64,000 nucleotides of DNA, taken from contig NZ_PKRP01000006.1 in assembly GCF_002855515.1 (NCBI RefSeq), forward strand, positions 372,001 through 436,000, given 5' to 3'. Source of the DNA: Rhizobium sp. TH135. GTDB taxonomy: Bacteria > Pseudomonadota > Alphaproteobacteria > Rhizobiales > Rhizobiaceae. A program made the position numbers and the translations under genes. Position 1 is the stretch's first letter; the number at the start of each line of letters is the position of its first letter. Below are positions 42,804 through 51,418 of this stretch, piece after piece. The notes beneath the pieces are model-generated. The model made no database searches. It was not told the DNA's origin and saw only the letters and a list, made by a program, of their open reading frames with translations.

Positions 42804-43538
42804 TTGAAATTTCTGCTGCGTATCGTCTCCGTCATCCTGCTGGTCTTCGTGCTTCCGACCCTGGTGTCCGCCGGGCTCTGGGCGACACGGGACCATCCGG
42901 ACGGCTGGAGTTCAGCGAAATGGGGCTCGTCGGGCCTTTTGCCATCGGCTGAGGAGAGCCCGGAGGCAGCGATCTACATATTCTCGGCGATGACCGGCGG
43001 CCTGAAGGGCGCGATCGCCAGCCATGCCTGGATTGTCACCAAGGAAGAGAATGGCGCCTATCAGCGCTATGACAAGGTGGGATGGGGTTCGCCGATCCGC
43101 CGTAACCACCGGGCACCCGATGCCTTCTGGTATTCCAACCCGCCGCGACTGGTGGCGGAGGTGAAGGGCGAAGAGGCCAAGCGGCTGATCCCGATGGTGG
43201 AAGCGGCGATCGCCGGATACCAGTATGGCCAGCCGGGCGGCTACCGGATCTATCCGGGCCCGAACTCGAACACCTTCGTCGCGCATGTGCTGCGCGAGGT
43301 GCCGGAACTCGGCGCCGTGCTGCCGGCGGATGCCGTCGGTCGCGACTATCTGGCGGGTGGAGCCTTCTATCACCTCGACAAGGATGGCCGCGACCTGCAT
43401 TTGAGCCTCGGCGGCTTTGCCGGGCTGTCCGTGGGTGTGCGCAGCGGGCTGGAGGTGAATTTCCTCGGGCTGGTGGCCGGCGTGGATTTCGCCCGGCCGG
43501 GCATCAAGGTGCCGGGCTTCGGCACGATCGGGCTTTGA
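42804..43538 (+). CDS. DUF3750 protein with N-terminal membrane helix
   Basis: A 244-residue protein: a signal or anchor helix (LKFLLRIVSVILLVFVLPTLVSAGLWA) followed by a DUF3750 domain (AAIYIFSAMTGGLKGAIASHAWIVTKEENGAYQRYDKVGWGSPIRRNHRAPDAFWYSNPP...YRIYPGPNSNTFVAHVLREVPEL). The domain has a His, a Cys-free N-S-N-T segment and resembles NlpC-like folds; no catalysis is known. The frame has no ATG; a TTG at 42804 with GAGG six bases upstream is the best start. Confidence 0.78.
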   Translation: MKFLLRIVSVILLVFVLPTLVSAGLWATRDHPDGWSSAKWGSSGLLPSAEESPEAAIYIFSAMTGGLKGAIASHAWIVTKEENGAYQRYDKVGWGSPIRRNHRAPDAFWYSNPPRLVAEVKGEEAKRLIPMVEAAIAGYQYGQPGGYRIYPGPNSNTFVAHVLREVPELGAVLPADAVGRDYLAGGAFYHLDKDGRDLHLSLGGFAGLSVGVRSGLEVNFLGLVAGVDFARPGIKVPGFGTIGL

Positions 43539-43575
43539 TCGCCCTGCCCTCGAAACAAACCCCATGAATCAAAAG

Positions 43576-43595
43576 AGCCACCCGCGAGGGTGGCT
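43576..43595 (-). terminator. Intrinsic terminator of the 24-codon gene
   Basis: AGCCACCC and GGGTGGCT pair perfectly around a 4-base loop; on the minus strand CTTTTGATT follows. A second hairpin (CGGACGG/CCGTCCG, 43624-43641) lies just before it. It also faces the DUF3750 gene. Confidence 0.75.
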
Positions 43596-43654
43596 CCCAT
43601 GAGTTTAGTCCTTTGTCTGGACCCGGACGGGAAACCGTCCGAAGGAAGGCTGGA

Positions 43655-43729
43655 TCAGGCCGAGGGCTGCCCCGTCAAAACCACACCCTTACCAAAGTCA
43701 CACACGCAGACCGAAATCTCATTAGACAT
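43655..43729 (-). CDS. 24-codon open frame with strong translation signals
   Basis: Reads MSNEISVCVCDFGKGVVLTG, then QPSA and a TGA stop. The ATG at 43729 has a very strong ribosome site, AAGGAAGGTGATC, complementary to the 16S tail over AGGTGATC. A promoter (TTGTCG, 17 bp, TACCTT) lies 37 bp upstream and two hairpins plus a T-run follow, making a transcript of about 195 nt. The C-V-C motif is unusual. It could be a true small protein, a leader peptide or a dual-function small RNA. Similarity to a known family was not recognised. Confidence 0.55.
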   Translation of the reverse strand: MSNEISVCVCDFGKGVVLTGQPSA

Positions 43730-43766
43730 TGGATCACCTTCCTTTCGTTACGTTGCCGATGATCAG

Positions 43767-43795
43767 AAGGTAGGGTGGTCGAGGGGATTCGACAA
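43767..43795 (-). promoter_or_regulatory. Sigma-70 type promoter for the 24-codon gene
   Basis: On the minus strand TTGTCG (43790-43795) and TACCTT (43767-43772) are separated by exactly 17 bp. Predicted start point near 43760, giving a leader of about 30 nt. Confidence 0.5.
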
Positions 43796-43877
43796 GGCAC
43801 GTTGTGTGACGATTTGTTGGGATAATTGTGTTGCGTTGCGGCAGGTTTCGTTCACAATTCGCGCGCTGCTTCGGAGC

Positions 43878-44246
43878 TCAGTCCGCTCTCGCTAGAGGCG
43901 TCAGAAAAACGCGCTCATAGCTGCGAAACGGCGGATCTTCACCGAACCGAGCATTCGCGGCCACGCCATCCGGATCTTTTGCCACCTGCTCCCGATAGCG
44001 CGCATAGGCTTCTTCATCCGCGAAGGTGAACAGCGCGATCGCAACGTCACTCGCCCCCTCGCTTCCCAAGCCTACAAAGCTCACCTTGGCATCCTGCGGC
44101 TTTTCTCGCGGCATGAAATAGCCATGGTGCGTGCCGCCATGACGTTCGATCAGTTTGATCCAGATGCGGGCATAAGCCTCGAATTCCGAGATGCGTTCCG
44201 GATGGAGGTGATAGCGAACTTCACATGTGACAGGGCTTTTGGGCAT
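43878..44246 (-). CDS. NIPSNAP-family protein
   Basis: A 122-residue ferredoxin-like barrel protein: VTCEVRYHLHPERISEFEAYARIWIKLIERHGGTHHGYFMPREK...VSFVGLGSEGASDVAIALFTFADEEAYARYREQVAKDPDGVAAN. This is the NIPSNAP pattern (EIRxY.. LHPER). Such proteins form dimers and are of uncertain function. Confidence 0.83.
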   Translation of the reverse strand: MPKSPVTCEVRYHLHPERISEFEAYARIWIKLIERHGGTHHGYFMPREKPQDAKVSFVGLGSEGASDVAIALFTFADEEAYARYREQVAKDPDGVAANARFGEDPPFRSYERVFLTPLARAD

Positions 44247-44442
44247 GAAGATCTTCCTTGTCGCGGTGCGGGTTCGTTCAGGGCCTCAGGAGGCCTGCGA
44301 TATCCTATGGCATGAAACGGACTTGAAAACAGACCGTGTGGAAACCCGCAGCCAAGTGGTCAGCACTGGTCAGATCGCCAATTCATATTGACCGTCCCCG
44401 CTCCGGCGGTGACACTCCTCTCTGCAATGGGAGGAGTACATC

Positions 44443-44748
44443 ATGGAAGAACCGATCCGCTGGCGGAACATGCTGAGCGCGCCGAGGGACGGCAGCCGCA
44501 TTCTGGTGACCATCCGCGCGTCCGAACAGGGGCCGGGCGCCGTCGATCTCGTCTACTGGTCCAAGGGCGACCGCTTCGGCGCCGATGGCTGGCGGTCGTC
44601 GGATTCGACGCCGGGGCTGATCATCGCCTATGCGGAGCCGGAGCTAAAATGCTGGATGCCGCTGCCCGGGGTCAATATGGAAGCGATGGCCCGCCCGCCA
44701 GCTTGGGAGGGTGAGGACGAGAAGGAGCTGGATGGCTCGGGGATCTGA
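44443..44748 (+). CDS. Small conserved protein, DUF551-like
   Basis: A 101-residue protein: IRWRNMLSAPRDGSRILVTIRASEQGPGAVDLVYWSKGDRFGADGWRSSDSTPGLIIAYAEPELKCWMPLP. The W-x-x-x-x-x-A-P-R-D-G opening and C-W-M-P-L-P end resemble DUF551-type domains that are common in phages, but here in a chromosomal setting. A strong GGGAGGAG site precedes the ATG. Confidence 0.62.
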   Translation: MEEPIRWRNMLSAPRDGSRILVTIRASEQGPGAVDLVYWSKGDRFGADGWRSSDSTPGLIIAYAEPELKCWMPLPGVNMEAMARPPAWEGEDEKELDGSGI

Positions 44749-44817
44749 GAGAGCCCACCATCATCGGGCATTCCCGGCGAAGCGAAACCACCGGAGTTCA
44801 GGCAGGGCCATGTGTCC

Positions 44818-44842
44818 GGAACACGTAACGGAGACGGCTGTT
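44818..44842 (+). promoter_or_regulatory. Candidate EcfG promoter (variant -10)
   Basis: GGAAC, 16 bases, TGTT, about 49 bp before the VOC gene at 44891. It matches the loose RpoE2 pattern but is one base off CGTT. Confidence 0.4.
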
Positions 44843-44890
44843 ATCGGCAGACCGAACCATTTTTGAATATCCGCAATTCTGGAGATAGGC

Positions 44891-45271
44891 ATGTTCACCC
44901 ACATCATGATCGGCAGCAACGACCTGCAGCGCTCGAAGCGCTTCTATGACGCCACCTTCGTGGCCTTGGGCGGAAAGCCCGGCGAGACGGACGCGCGGGG
45001 CAGGCTGATTTATCTTCACAACGGCAGCCGCCTGATGGTCACTGCACCGATCGACGGCAAGCCGGCAACTTCGGCCAATGGCGGGACGATCGGCATTCTG
45101 GCTGCGAGTGCAGATCAGGTGCGCGCCTGGCATTCCGAAGGCGTCGCGCATGGCGGCACTTCGATCGAGACCCCGCCGTCGGAGCGGCCGGACGGATCGT
45201 TCGTCGCCTATATGCGTGACCCTGACGGCAACAAGCTGACGGTACGCTCGCTACCAGGGGCCACGAAATGA
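44891..45271 (+). CDS. VOC-family glyoxalase-like protein
   Basis: A 126-residue single-module VOC protein: MFTHIMIGSNDLQRSKRFYDATFVALGGKPGE... and FVAYMRDPDGNKLTV. His at position 4 and the D-P-D-G-N motif are usual metal-site features. It is a typical small rhizobial VOC protein of unknown substrate. GGAGA precedes the ATG. Confidence 0.87.
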   Translation: MFTHIMIGSNDLQRSKRFYDATFVALGGKPGETDARGRLIYLHNGSRLMVTAPIDGKPATSANGGTIGILAASADQVRAWHSEGVAHGGTSIETPPSERPDGSFVAYMRDPDGNKLTVRSLPGATK

Positions 45272-45287
45272 GCGACGGCACCCAAGC

Positions 45288-46085
45288 CTAATCCGCCTGC
45301 TTTGCCGTCGTGACCGGTGCGGTGATCAGCTTGAATTCCACCATCTCCTGCGGCGTCAGGTAATAGAGCCGATCCGGGGGTGTTTCGAGCGCGTGGATCC
45401 AGAGACCGTCGCCGATGCCCATCTCGTCGAGATGCCGGGCGATGCGGGCGGTGGTGCGCTGGGCTTCCGACATGGCCTGTTCCGGCGAAGGGCGCTCCTC
45501 GCCGGCATTGAAGACCTGGTGCACGCCGAGGATGGCGTTCTCCTCTGCCTCGCGCGCGACGCCGCCGGCAAAGATCAGCGGGCAGGATGAGGCGCAAAGC
45601 GCCTTGGTCGCCACTCTCGTATCAAGACCTTTTTCGCGGATCAGCCGGGACATGGCGAGTGCATCTTCGACAGAGCCGCCCGGCGAATTCAACAATACGG
45701 CCTTCACATATTCGCCGCGTGCGCCGATCTCTTCGGCAAAGCGGTCGGCAGAACCGAGATCGATTGCGCCTTCCGCCTTGAGCAGGCCACCGGGCAGCAG
45801 CTCGAAGCGCATCGGCTGGCGCAGGATTTCCCGCGACGTTTCCGGCTCGACCGGAGGCGCTTGCGGCACACCATCCGTCAGGGCCGGCGGAAGCACCGGC
45901 GCGTCGGTCGTCATCGGATCATGGCCCGGCAGGGCTGCATTTGCGAGGCTCATTTCGCGCAGATCGACGAACAGGAAGGCGCCTGCCGCCGCCAGAAGGC
46001 CGAAGAATGCGCCGCGCATCAGGAGCCCGTCATCGGCCCTGAGAAAGGCTGCCTTCAAACGCTGGAAGAGCGAGGAGGGTTTCAC
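45288..46085 (-). CDS. Membrane-anchored ClpP-like periplasmic protease
   Basis: A 265-residue protein: an N-terminal membrane helix (LLMRGAFFGLLAAAGAFLFVDL), a Pro-rich linker, then a ClpP/crotonase-like domain with VLLNSPGGSVEDALAMSRLIREKGLDTRVATKALCASSCPLIFAGG. The nucleophilic Ser of ClpP-type enzymes lies in ASSCP. Asp/His partners are not certain. The start is a GTG overlapping the stop of the upstream gene (GTGA). The two make one unit, so the protease probably acts on or with that membrane protein. Confidence 0.82.
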   Translation of the reverse strand: MKPSSLFQRLKAAFLRADDGLLMRGAFFGLLAAAGAFLFVDLREMSLANAALPGHDPMTTDAPVLPPALTDGVPQAPPVEPETSREILRQPMRFELLPGGLLKAEGAIDLGSADRFAEEIGARGEYVKAVLLNSPGGSVEDALAMSRLIREKGLDTRVATKALCASSCPLIFAGGVAREAEENAILGVHQVFNAGEERPSPEQAMSEAQRTTARIARHLDEMGIGDGLWIHALETPPDRLYYLTPQEMVEFKLITAPVTTAKQAD

Positions 46086-47389
46086 GCCGGCGGACCCTTT
46101 CTGGGCGCCTTCGCCGACATGTCGAGGCTGGTGATATTGGAGTCCGCCCGGCTTCGCTCTTCGTCGGCTTCTGCGGCCTGCAAGGCCTGCTCCACATCGA
46201 TGCCCTGGCGACCGAGCGCACGCTGCACCTCGAGAGCCTCGATCAGTTCTGCCGCCGTGATCCGCTGGGCAAAGGGCATGCGCTCCTCCTGCCGCCGGAT
46301 GGCACCATGGACGACGGCGAGGATGAAGACGAGAACGGCGGGGAGCAGATCGATGGAGATTGCGCCGGCCCAGGCAGGGATGAAATCGGCGGCATAGCGC
46401 AACACGGCTTCTGCCGAAGACAGCGGCACGAAGCGGCGCTCGGCCACCGGCTCGCGGGCGAGAATATCGTCGGCCGCCTGCGACAAAACTTGAGACTGGG
46501 CCGAGACCGAGGCGCGGATCGTTTCCATGACCTGGTCCTGACGATCGGCCAGATCGGCAGCCCGTCCATCGGCCACCGGGGCGATGAAGCCGAGCGAGAG
46601 GTCTTCGGCCGCCCGCTTGACCGAGGGGGCGATCGAGGTCTGCTCCAGGGAGGTGATGACGCCCGAGAGGGCGACGACTTCCGCCGAGAATTCATCGCTG
46701 CGGGGGGCGACGGCACCCGGCGCCGAAACCAGCGTGCGCATGGTTGCCAGATGCGCCCTCCCCTGGTCGAAGAGCGTCGTGACCCGTTCGCGGGAGGCGA
46801 CGATGCCGGTTTCCAGCTCGTTCAGCTGCGCGGACATCTGCGTCAGAAGCTGGACGACGCTGCCGGCACCCGTGGTACCGGTGAGCGCACCGTTCTGGCG
46901 CTCGTCTTCGGCAAGCCGCGAAAAGCGCTCCGATGTGCGCTGGATATCCGGCAACAGGCTTTGGGCGGCCAGCGCGTTTTGATGCGCCTGGTCGAGGTCG
47001 GCGGTGTAGTCCTGCACGGTCTCGGCGAGATGCTGTTCGAGCGCTGCAGAGCCCGCGAGTGCTGCCGCATTCAGCCAGCTCGACATGGCGATGATCATCG
47101 CACAGCCAAGCGCCATGACGCCGATCATCGCGCCGCGACCGGCAGCGCCGGTCACATGCGGATAGAAGCGCGCCATGTAGGACCAGAAGGCATAGATCGC
47201 CACCGACACCGAGGCCGCATAGATGATGGCGGCGAAGAAGACGGCGGTCGCCGAGCCATCCAGGAGGCTGCGGACCCCGAGATAGGTATAGACGCCGGAG
47301 GCAAGAGCGAGAACCGCAAGGGCAAAGCGGGTCATGGTTTCGACGGCCAAGACGCCGTCCTGCAAACGATGCGAAGCGCCAAGCGCCAT
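46082..47389 (-). CDS. Membrane protein with coiled-coil middle part
   Basis: A 435-residue protein: three N-terminal membrane helices (about 18-115), a long helical, probably coiled-coil periplasmic or cytoplasmic region (about 120-330, rich in Gln, Glu and Ala), one further helix (FIPAWAGAISIDLLPAVLVFILAVVHGAI) and a charged C-terminus. No family is recognised. It is coupled by overlap to the ClpP-like protease gene downstream, which suggests a complex at the inner membrane. Confidence 0.7.
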   Translation of the reverse strand: MALGASHRLQDGVLAVETMTRFALAVLALASGVYTYLGVRSLLDGSATAVFFAAIIYAASVSVAIYAFWSYMARFYPHVTGAAGRGAMIGVMALGCAMIIAMSSWLNAAALAGSAALEQHLAETVQDYTADLDQAHQNALAAQSLLPDIQRTSERFSRLAEDERQNGALTGTTGAGSVVQLLTQMSAQLNELETGIVASRERVTTLFDQGRAHLATMRTLVSAPGAVAPRSDEFSAEVVALSGVITSLEQTSIAPSVKRAAEDLSLGFIAPVADGRAADLADRQDQVMETIRASVSAQSQVLSQAADDILAREPVAERRFVPLSSAEAVLRYAADFIPAWAGAISIDLLPAVLVFILAVVHGAIRRQEERMPFAQRITAAELIEALEVQRALGRQGIDVEQALQAAEADEERSRADSNITSLDMSAKAPRKGPPA

Positions 47390-47685
47390 GAAGACCTCCG
47401 ACAGGATGTAAGTCTTAACAAGCTCTTAAGAAGCGGGCGGAATCAAGGCTGAGGGTGGGGATGTTCAAAGACGCTTGCTCGCGTGGCACTGGGAACAGGG
47501 GCTTCTCACGGCAGTGTTACTCGATGGGGCGATGTCGTCACGTTTGAGGTGGCGATCTCACGGTTGCCTCGCGCCACGCCCGTGCAAATTCTGACGAGAT
47601 GCTGCTCCGCCGAGGAGCGCCTATTTATCAAGGTATCAGATTTTGTAGGGCGACCTGACCGAATGTTAAGCTCCCTCACCTCACT

Positions 47686-48867
47686 ATGCTTGCAGCCATG
47701 GGCCGATCAACGGGTCCGAAACCGGTGCTTGAGAGGTTTGGAGTGCGTTACAGAGAGGCCGACGATGTGTTCACGACGCTGGTGTCGGAGCTGCACTCGA
47801 CGCTGACCCCGACGACGATCATGGGGATCACCATCCTTGCCGTCGGGCTGTTCGCCTATGAAAGCCTGGGCAACACGCCGATCCTGATTGCGACGATCTG
47901 CGGAGCCATTGCATCGCTGGGCAAGATTGCCGTTTCCCTCGCTCACAGGCGCGCTGAGACCACCAAGCGCTCAACGGTTGCGGATGCCGCCCGCTGGGAG
48001 AAGGTGCAGGGCTTTTTCATCTTTCTGATTGCGGCCTGTGTGGGGACGATCGCCACGATCGCCTTCGCATCCCGGGACCTGTCGGTCCACATCCTCGCCG
48101 CATCACTGACCTTTGGATACTGCGCCGGGGTGACCGTCAGGATATCGGTCCGGCCCTTTATCGCCGCGACGACCATCTTGATTGCAGCCCTGCCGACCAC
48201 AATCTCGGTCATGCTGTATGGCGATACGGTCCACTGGATCCTGGCTGCGATGTCTGCGATCTTCCTCTTCGCTGCGCTGCAGAGCGTGCTGCATGTCTAT
48301 CGCACGACCACGCGGGAGATCCGCCTGCGTCTGGAGATGGAGCGTCAGGCACGCCACGATGCGCTGACAGGACTTTATAACCGCACGGCGCTGCGCGAGG
48401 CCTATTCCAGCCTTGGCCGCGCAGACGACACCCTCACCTGCGTGCATTGCTTCGATCTGGACGGGTTCAAGGAGATCAATGATCGCTTCGGTCACGCAGT
48501 CGGAGATGCGCTGCTGGCGGGGATTGCCGAGCGGCTGCGCGAGAGCCTGGAGCCGCCTGCGATCGCGGTTCGAATCGGCGGCGACGAGTTCGTCATTCTT
48601 CAACCTGATGTTCGCGATCCCGCCGAGGCGGAGAACCTGGCGCGGCAGATCCTCTCTGCGCTCGGCCGGCCCTATCGTCTTGTGGCTGAGGAGATCACCA
48701 TCGGCATCAGCCTCGGCTATACGATGGCCCTTGCCGGTTCTGCGGAGTTGGACCACATGATGGCCTCGGCGGACAAGGCATCCTACCGCGCGAAGCGAAA
48801 TGGCGGCGGTATCGACCGCGAACTGCCCCCCACCCTGGATCTAGGCAGATTTTCTCTGGTTGCCTGA
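47686..48867 (+). CDS. Membrane diguanylate cyclase (GGDEF)
   Basis: A 393-residue protein with about six membrane helices in the first 200 residues (MASE-like sensor), then a GGDEF domain (about 220-380): RHDALTGLYNRTAL, CFDLDGFKEINDRFGHAVGDALL, and RIGGDEFVIL with an intact active site. No I-site RxxD is seen before it (SLEPPAIA), so product inhibition may be weak. Makes c-di-GMP. Start 47686 or 47701. The 296-bp gap before it shows no gene. Confidence 0.87.
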   Translation: MLAAMGRSTGPKPVLERFGVRYREADDVFTTLVSELHSTLTPTTIMGITILAVGLFAYESLGNTPILIATICGAIASLGKIAVSLAHRRAETTKRSTVADAARWEKVQGFFIFLIAACVGTIATIAFASRDLSVHILAASLTFGYCAGVTVRISVRPFIAATTILIAALPTTISVMLYGDTVHWILAAMSAIFLFAALQSVLHVYRTTTREIRLRLEMERQARHDALTGLYNRTALREAYSSLGRADDTLTCVHCFDLDGFKEINDRFGHAVGDALLAGIAERLRESLEPPAIAVRIGGDEFVILQPDVRDPAEAENLARQILSALGRPYRLVAEEITIGISLGYTMALAGSAELDHMMASADKASYRAKRNGGGIDRELPPTLDLGRFSLVA

Positions 48868-48943
48868 GATGGTGGAGGCCTGCCCCGCGAGAGGCTTTTC
48901 GAGCTAAGCTTCGATCAAGCCGAGATTCTCGAGGGAGGAAACA

Positions 48944-49969
48944 ATGCGCCGCAATATCATTCTGGTCGATCCACTGCCGAGGACACTCGATCTGATCATG
49001 GAGCCGTCCGTGAGGGCCCGGCTCGACGCGCTGGGCGAGGTGATCGTATCAGAGGATCGTCCCATGCCTGCCGAAGATGTCGACCGGTATCTTCCCGACA
49101 CCGTGTTGATCTTCGGCCAGACCGACATGCCGAGGGAGCGCCTGGACAGGGCGCCACGGCTGAAGGCGATCATTAATGTCGAGTCGAATTTCCTGCCGAA
49201 TATCGACTATCAGGCCTGCGTCGAGCGCGGGATCTGGGTGATCACACCGGCCTCGGCCTTCGCCTCACCGGTGGCGGAGGCAGCCCTTGCCATGGCGCTC
49301 GACCTTGCCCGGGGCATCACTGCGGCGGATCGCGACTTTCGCCAGGGTGTCGAGCGTTACGGGCTGGAGGGCAATGCCAAGACCTTCCGTTTTGCCGGAG
49401 CGCCTGTCGGGATCATCGGCTTCGGCGATCTCGGCCATGCGTTTCGCGACCTCATCCGCCCGTTCAAGAACAGGGTTCGCGTTTTCGATCCCTGGCTGCC
49501 TAAGGAGATCATCGAAGGCCAGGATTGCGAGCCGTCGACGCTCGACGAGGTGCTCAGCGAGAGCCAGATGGTCTTCGTCTTTGCGAGCGTCACCAGCGAG
49601 AACGAGGGTTTCATCGGCAGCAAAGAATTCGCGATGATGAAGCCGGGGGCGGCCTTCCTGTTGATGAGCCGGGCCGCCGTCGTCGACTTCTCGGCGATGA
49701 TCGAGGCTGCCCAATCCGGCCATATCCAGGTGGCGACGGATGTGTTTCCGGAGGAGCCTGTGGCCGCCGACGATCCCGTGCGCCAGGCGTCGGGCATTCT
49801 GCTCTCGGCCCACAGGACCGGCGGCACGCGGGACGCCTTCTATGCGCTTGGATCCATGGCCGTTGCCGATGCCGAACTGATCATGAAGGGCCTTCCGCCC
49901 CGCCTCTGCCGCCGCGCCGATCCGGCAACGGCCAGCAAGATGCGGTCGAAGCCGGTGAGCGTGTCGTGA
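48944..49969 (+). CDS. D-isomer-specific 2-hydroxyacid dehydrogenase
   Basis: A 341-residue NAD(P)-dependent dehydrogenase: catalytic domain, then the Rossmann domain with VGIIGFGDLGHAFRDLIRPFKNRVRVFDP, then LMSRAAVVDFSAMIEAAQSGHIQVATDVFPEEPVAADDPVRQASGILLSAHRTGGTRDA. The usual Arg in the R-G-x-x-V-D position is in SRAAVVD, and the His of the S-x-H-R segment is present. Substrate unknown. GGGAGGAA precedes the ATG. Confidence 0.85.
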   Translation: MRRNIILVDPLPRTLDLIMEPSVRARLDALGEVIVSEDRPMPAEDVDRYLPDTVLIFGQTDMPRERLDRAPRLKAIINVESNFLPNIDYQACVERGIWVITPASAFASPVAEAALAMALDLARGITAADRDFRQGVERYGLEGNAKTFRFAGAPVGIIGFGDLGHAFRDLIRPFKNRVRVFDPWLPKEIIEGQDCEPSTLDEVLSESQMVFVFASVTSENEGFIGSKEFAMMKPGAAFLLMSRAAVVDFSAMIEAAQSGHIQVATDVFPEEPVAADDPVRQASGILLSAHRTGGTRDAFYALGSMAVADAELIMKGLPPRLCRRADPATASKMRSKPVSVS

Positions 49970-50269
49970 CGGCAGGGCGGGGTCGTTTGGTATCTGAGGC
50001 GGGGCTTCTTCTCTCGGAGATGCCGCTTTACCCAAGCTTCAGCACGCCCCCCGATCTGCCCGAGCTTCCGATCCGCCTGCGAGCCTCGCCCCTTCGTGAG
50101 TAGTATCAGTGCATGGATGATCGATGCTACTTCGTCGCGTTCGGGCATAGGCCTGATAACTGCTCAGCCGTGCCGGAGCTGAAATGCCGCACGCCGCCCT
50201 TAGTCGATCAGACGGCAGCGACGCAACCGAAAGGATAGCTAAGAGCTCATTCACGAGCTACAATGAAGC
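49970..50269. other. 300-bp gap before the HEPN-like gene
   Basis: No credible gene. Composition shifts from the GC-rich host type towards AT-rich after about 50140. No direct repeat, tRNA or integrase is visible that would mark an integration site. Confidence 0.4.
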
Positions 50270-51274
50270 ATGGGCTTACGCAGAACACCATTTCCAGATC
50301 GCTTCGCAATCCTCCCAAGCGACCGCTACTGCTTCGGCGAGAATTTGAGCAATGGACGCTTCAACGTCGTTACAAGGTCGCGCCTGCCTAATGGTGCAGA
50401 GGCACTGGCGATTGATGTTGGCCTGCTCGCATTCGACTTCAGCCACGATCCCGAACTGGGCGGGATAACTAAAGTTCAATTTGACGGCTCTGGTGAGGTC
50501 CCAGAGGAAGTCATGGATAGCACTGCGAATATTATTCGAATTCAAAGCGCAAGAATGCGTCTCGCGACCTTCGTAACGGCATGCGTATACGGCACACATG
50601 CCCATTTGAGCAATTCGTCAATTTATGACGCGCTCTTCCCCGGTCTGGACGAAATCTTCGACTGGTGTTTGCCACGTCCAGATTTGTTCGGCATCCAAGG
50701 ACATGCAGCGGCAGAGCTATTATCGCGCATCTCGGGTCGAGGTGCTTCCCGAGCACTGATACCGACCTCGCACGTCTTAGATGGGTTTGGCCTCGCCTCT
50801 CGCCTTCTAAGCGCCCGACATAGCTATCAAGCGGCTGATCCTGTATCGCTAATCGTCATGACCTATCAGGCAATGATACTGCATAATCGACAACACGCTG
50901 GAGCGAGCATCGCTTTGCAAGCGGTTGTCGCGGAAGCAGCGCTCCAGGAACTCGTCTACGCTTATGGGTTAGTCAAAGACATACCGGCTCGCTTATCGCA
51001 TGCCATGCGAGCGACACCAATCTCGCGCTCTGTAGCCAAATCGATGAAGTTAAACGCCAGCATCAACTTCTTAAAGGAAGCTGGAGTGTTAGAGGCGTTC
51101 CTCGCGCAGCGACTCGACAGTTTGCGTGTTACTCGGAACGTACTGATGCATGAGGGGAAGGATGCGACACCTCAACAATCCGGAGAAGGTCTAACAGCCG
51201 TTCGTGACATTTTACACAAGTGTACGGACGAGAGAAATTTCGAGTTGAATATGGGTTGGTCCTACAGGATCTGA
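50270..51274 (+). CDS. Putative HEPN-domain protein in an AT-richer island
   Basis: A 334-residue protein in a stretch visibly lower in GC and different in codon use from its neighbours, which suggests recent transfer. The N-terminal third looks beta-rich (SNGRFNVVTRSRLPNGAEALAIDVGLLAFDF); the rest is helical. Near the C-terminus, RVTRNVLMHEG fits the R-x4-H motif of HEPN ribonucleases and is preceded and followed by helices. HEPN proteins are common in toxin and phage-defence systems, and some (ApeA type) have an N-terminal beta domain. No partner antitoxin is seen. No defined family is recognised. Start 50270 lacks a strong ribosome site. Confidence 0.6.
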   Translation: MGLRRTPFPDRFAILPSDRYCFGENLSNGRFNVVTRSRLPNGAEALAIDVGLLAFDFSHDPELGGITKVQFDGSGEVPEEVMDSTANIIRIQSARMRLATFVTACVYGTHAHLSNSSIYDALFPGLDEIFDWCLPRPDLFGIQGHAAAELLSRISGRGASRALIPTSHVLDGFGLASRLLSARHSYQAADPVSLIVMTYQAMILHNRQHAGASIALQAVVAEAALQELVYAYGLVKDIPARLSHAMRATPISRSVAKSMKLNASINFLKEAGVLEAFLAQRLDSLRVTRNVLMHEGKDATPQQSGEGLTAVRDILHKCTDERNFELNMGWSYRI

Positions 51275-51418
51275 CCGAGATCCGATCAGATACCTTTGAT
51301 CTTGAATGCTAAACCTCAAGGTGAATTCAACACAATAGACATAGTTGATGGTCCGCCTCAGCTATGGCGGCGCTAGCCCAGCCATAACCAAGTGTTGATC
51401 TAGCACGAACAGCAATTC

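Noticed and set aside
47492..47518. GGAAC-N18-TGTT before the GGDEF gene as an EcfG promoter
   Set aside because: Spacing is too long for the known consensus and the site is about 170 bp from the start codon.
50039..50254. 71-codon minus-strand frame in the gap before the HEPN-like gene, considered as a partner antitoxin
   Set aside because: No ribosome site, no domain, and it crosses the composition boundary; nothing supports it as a gene.
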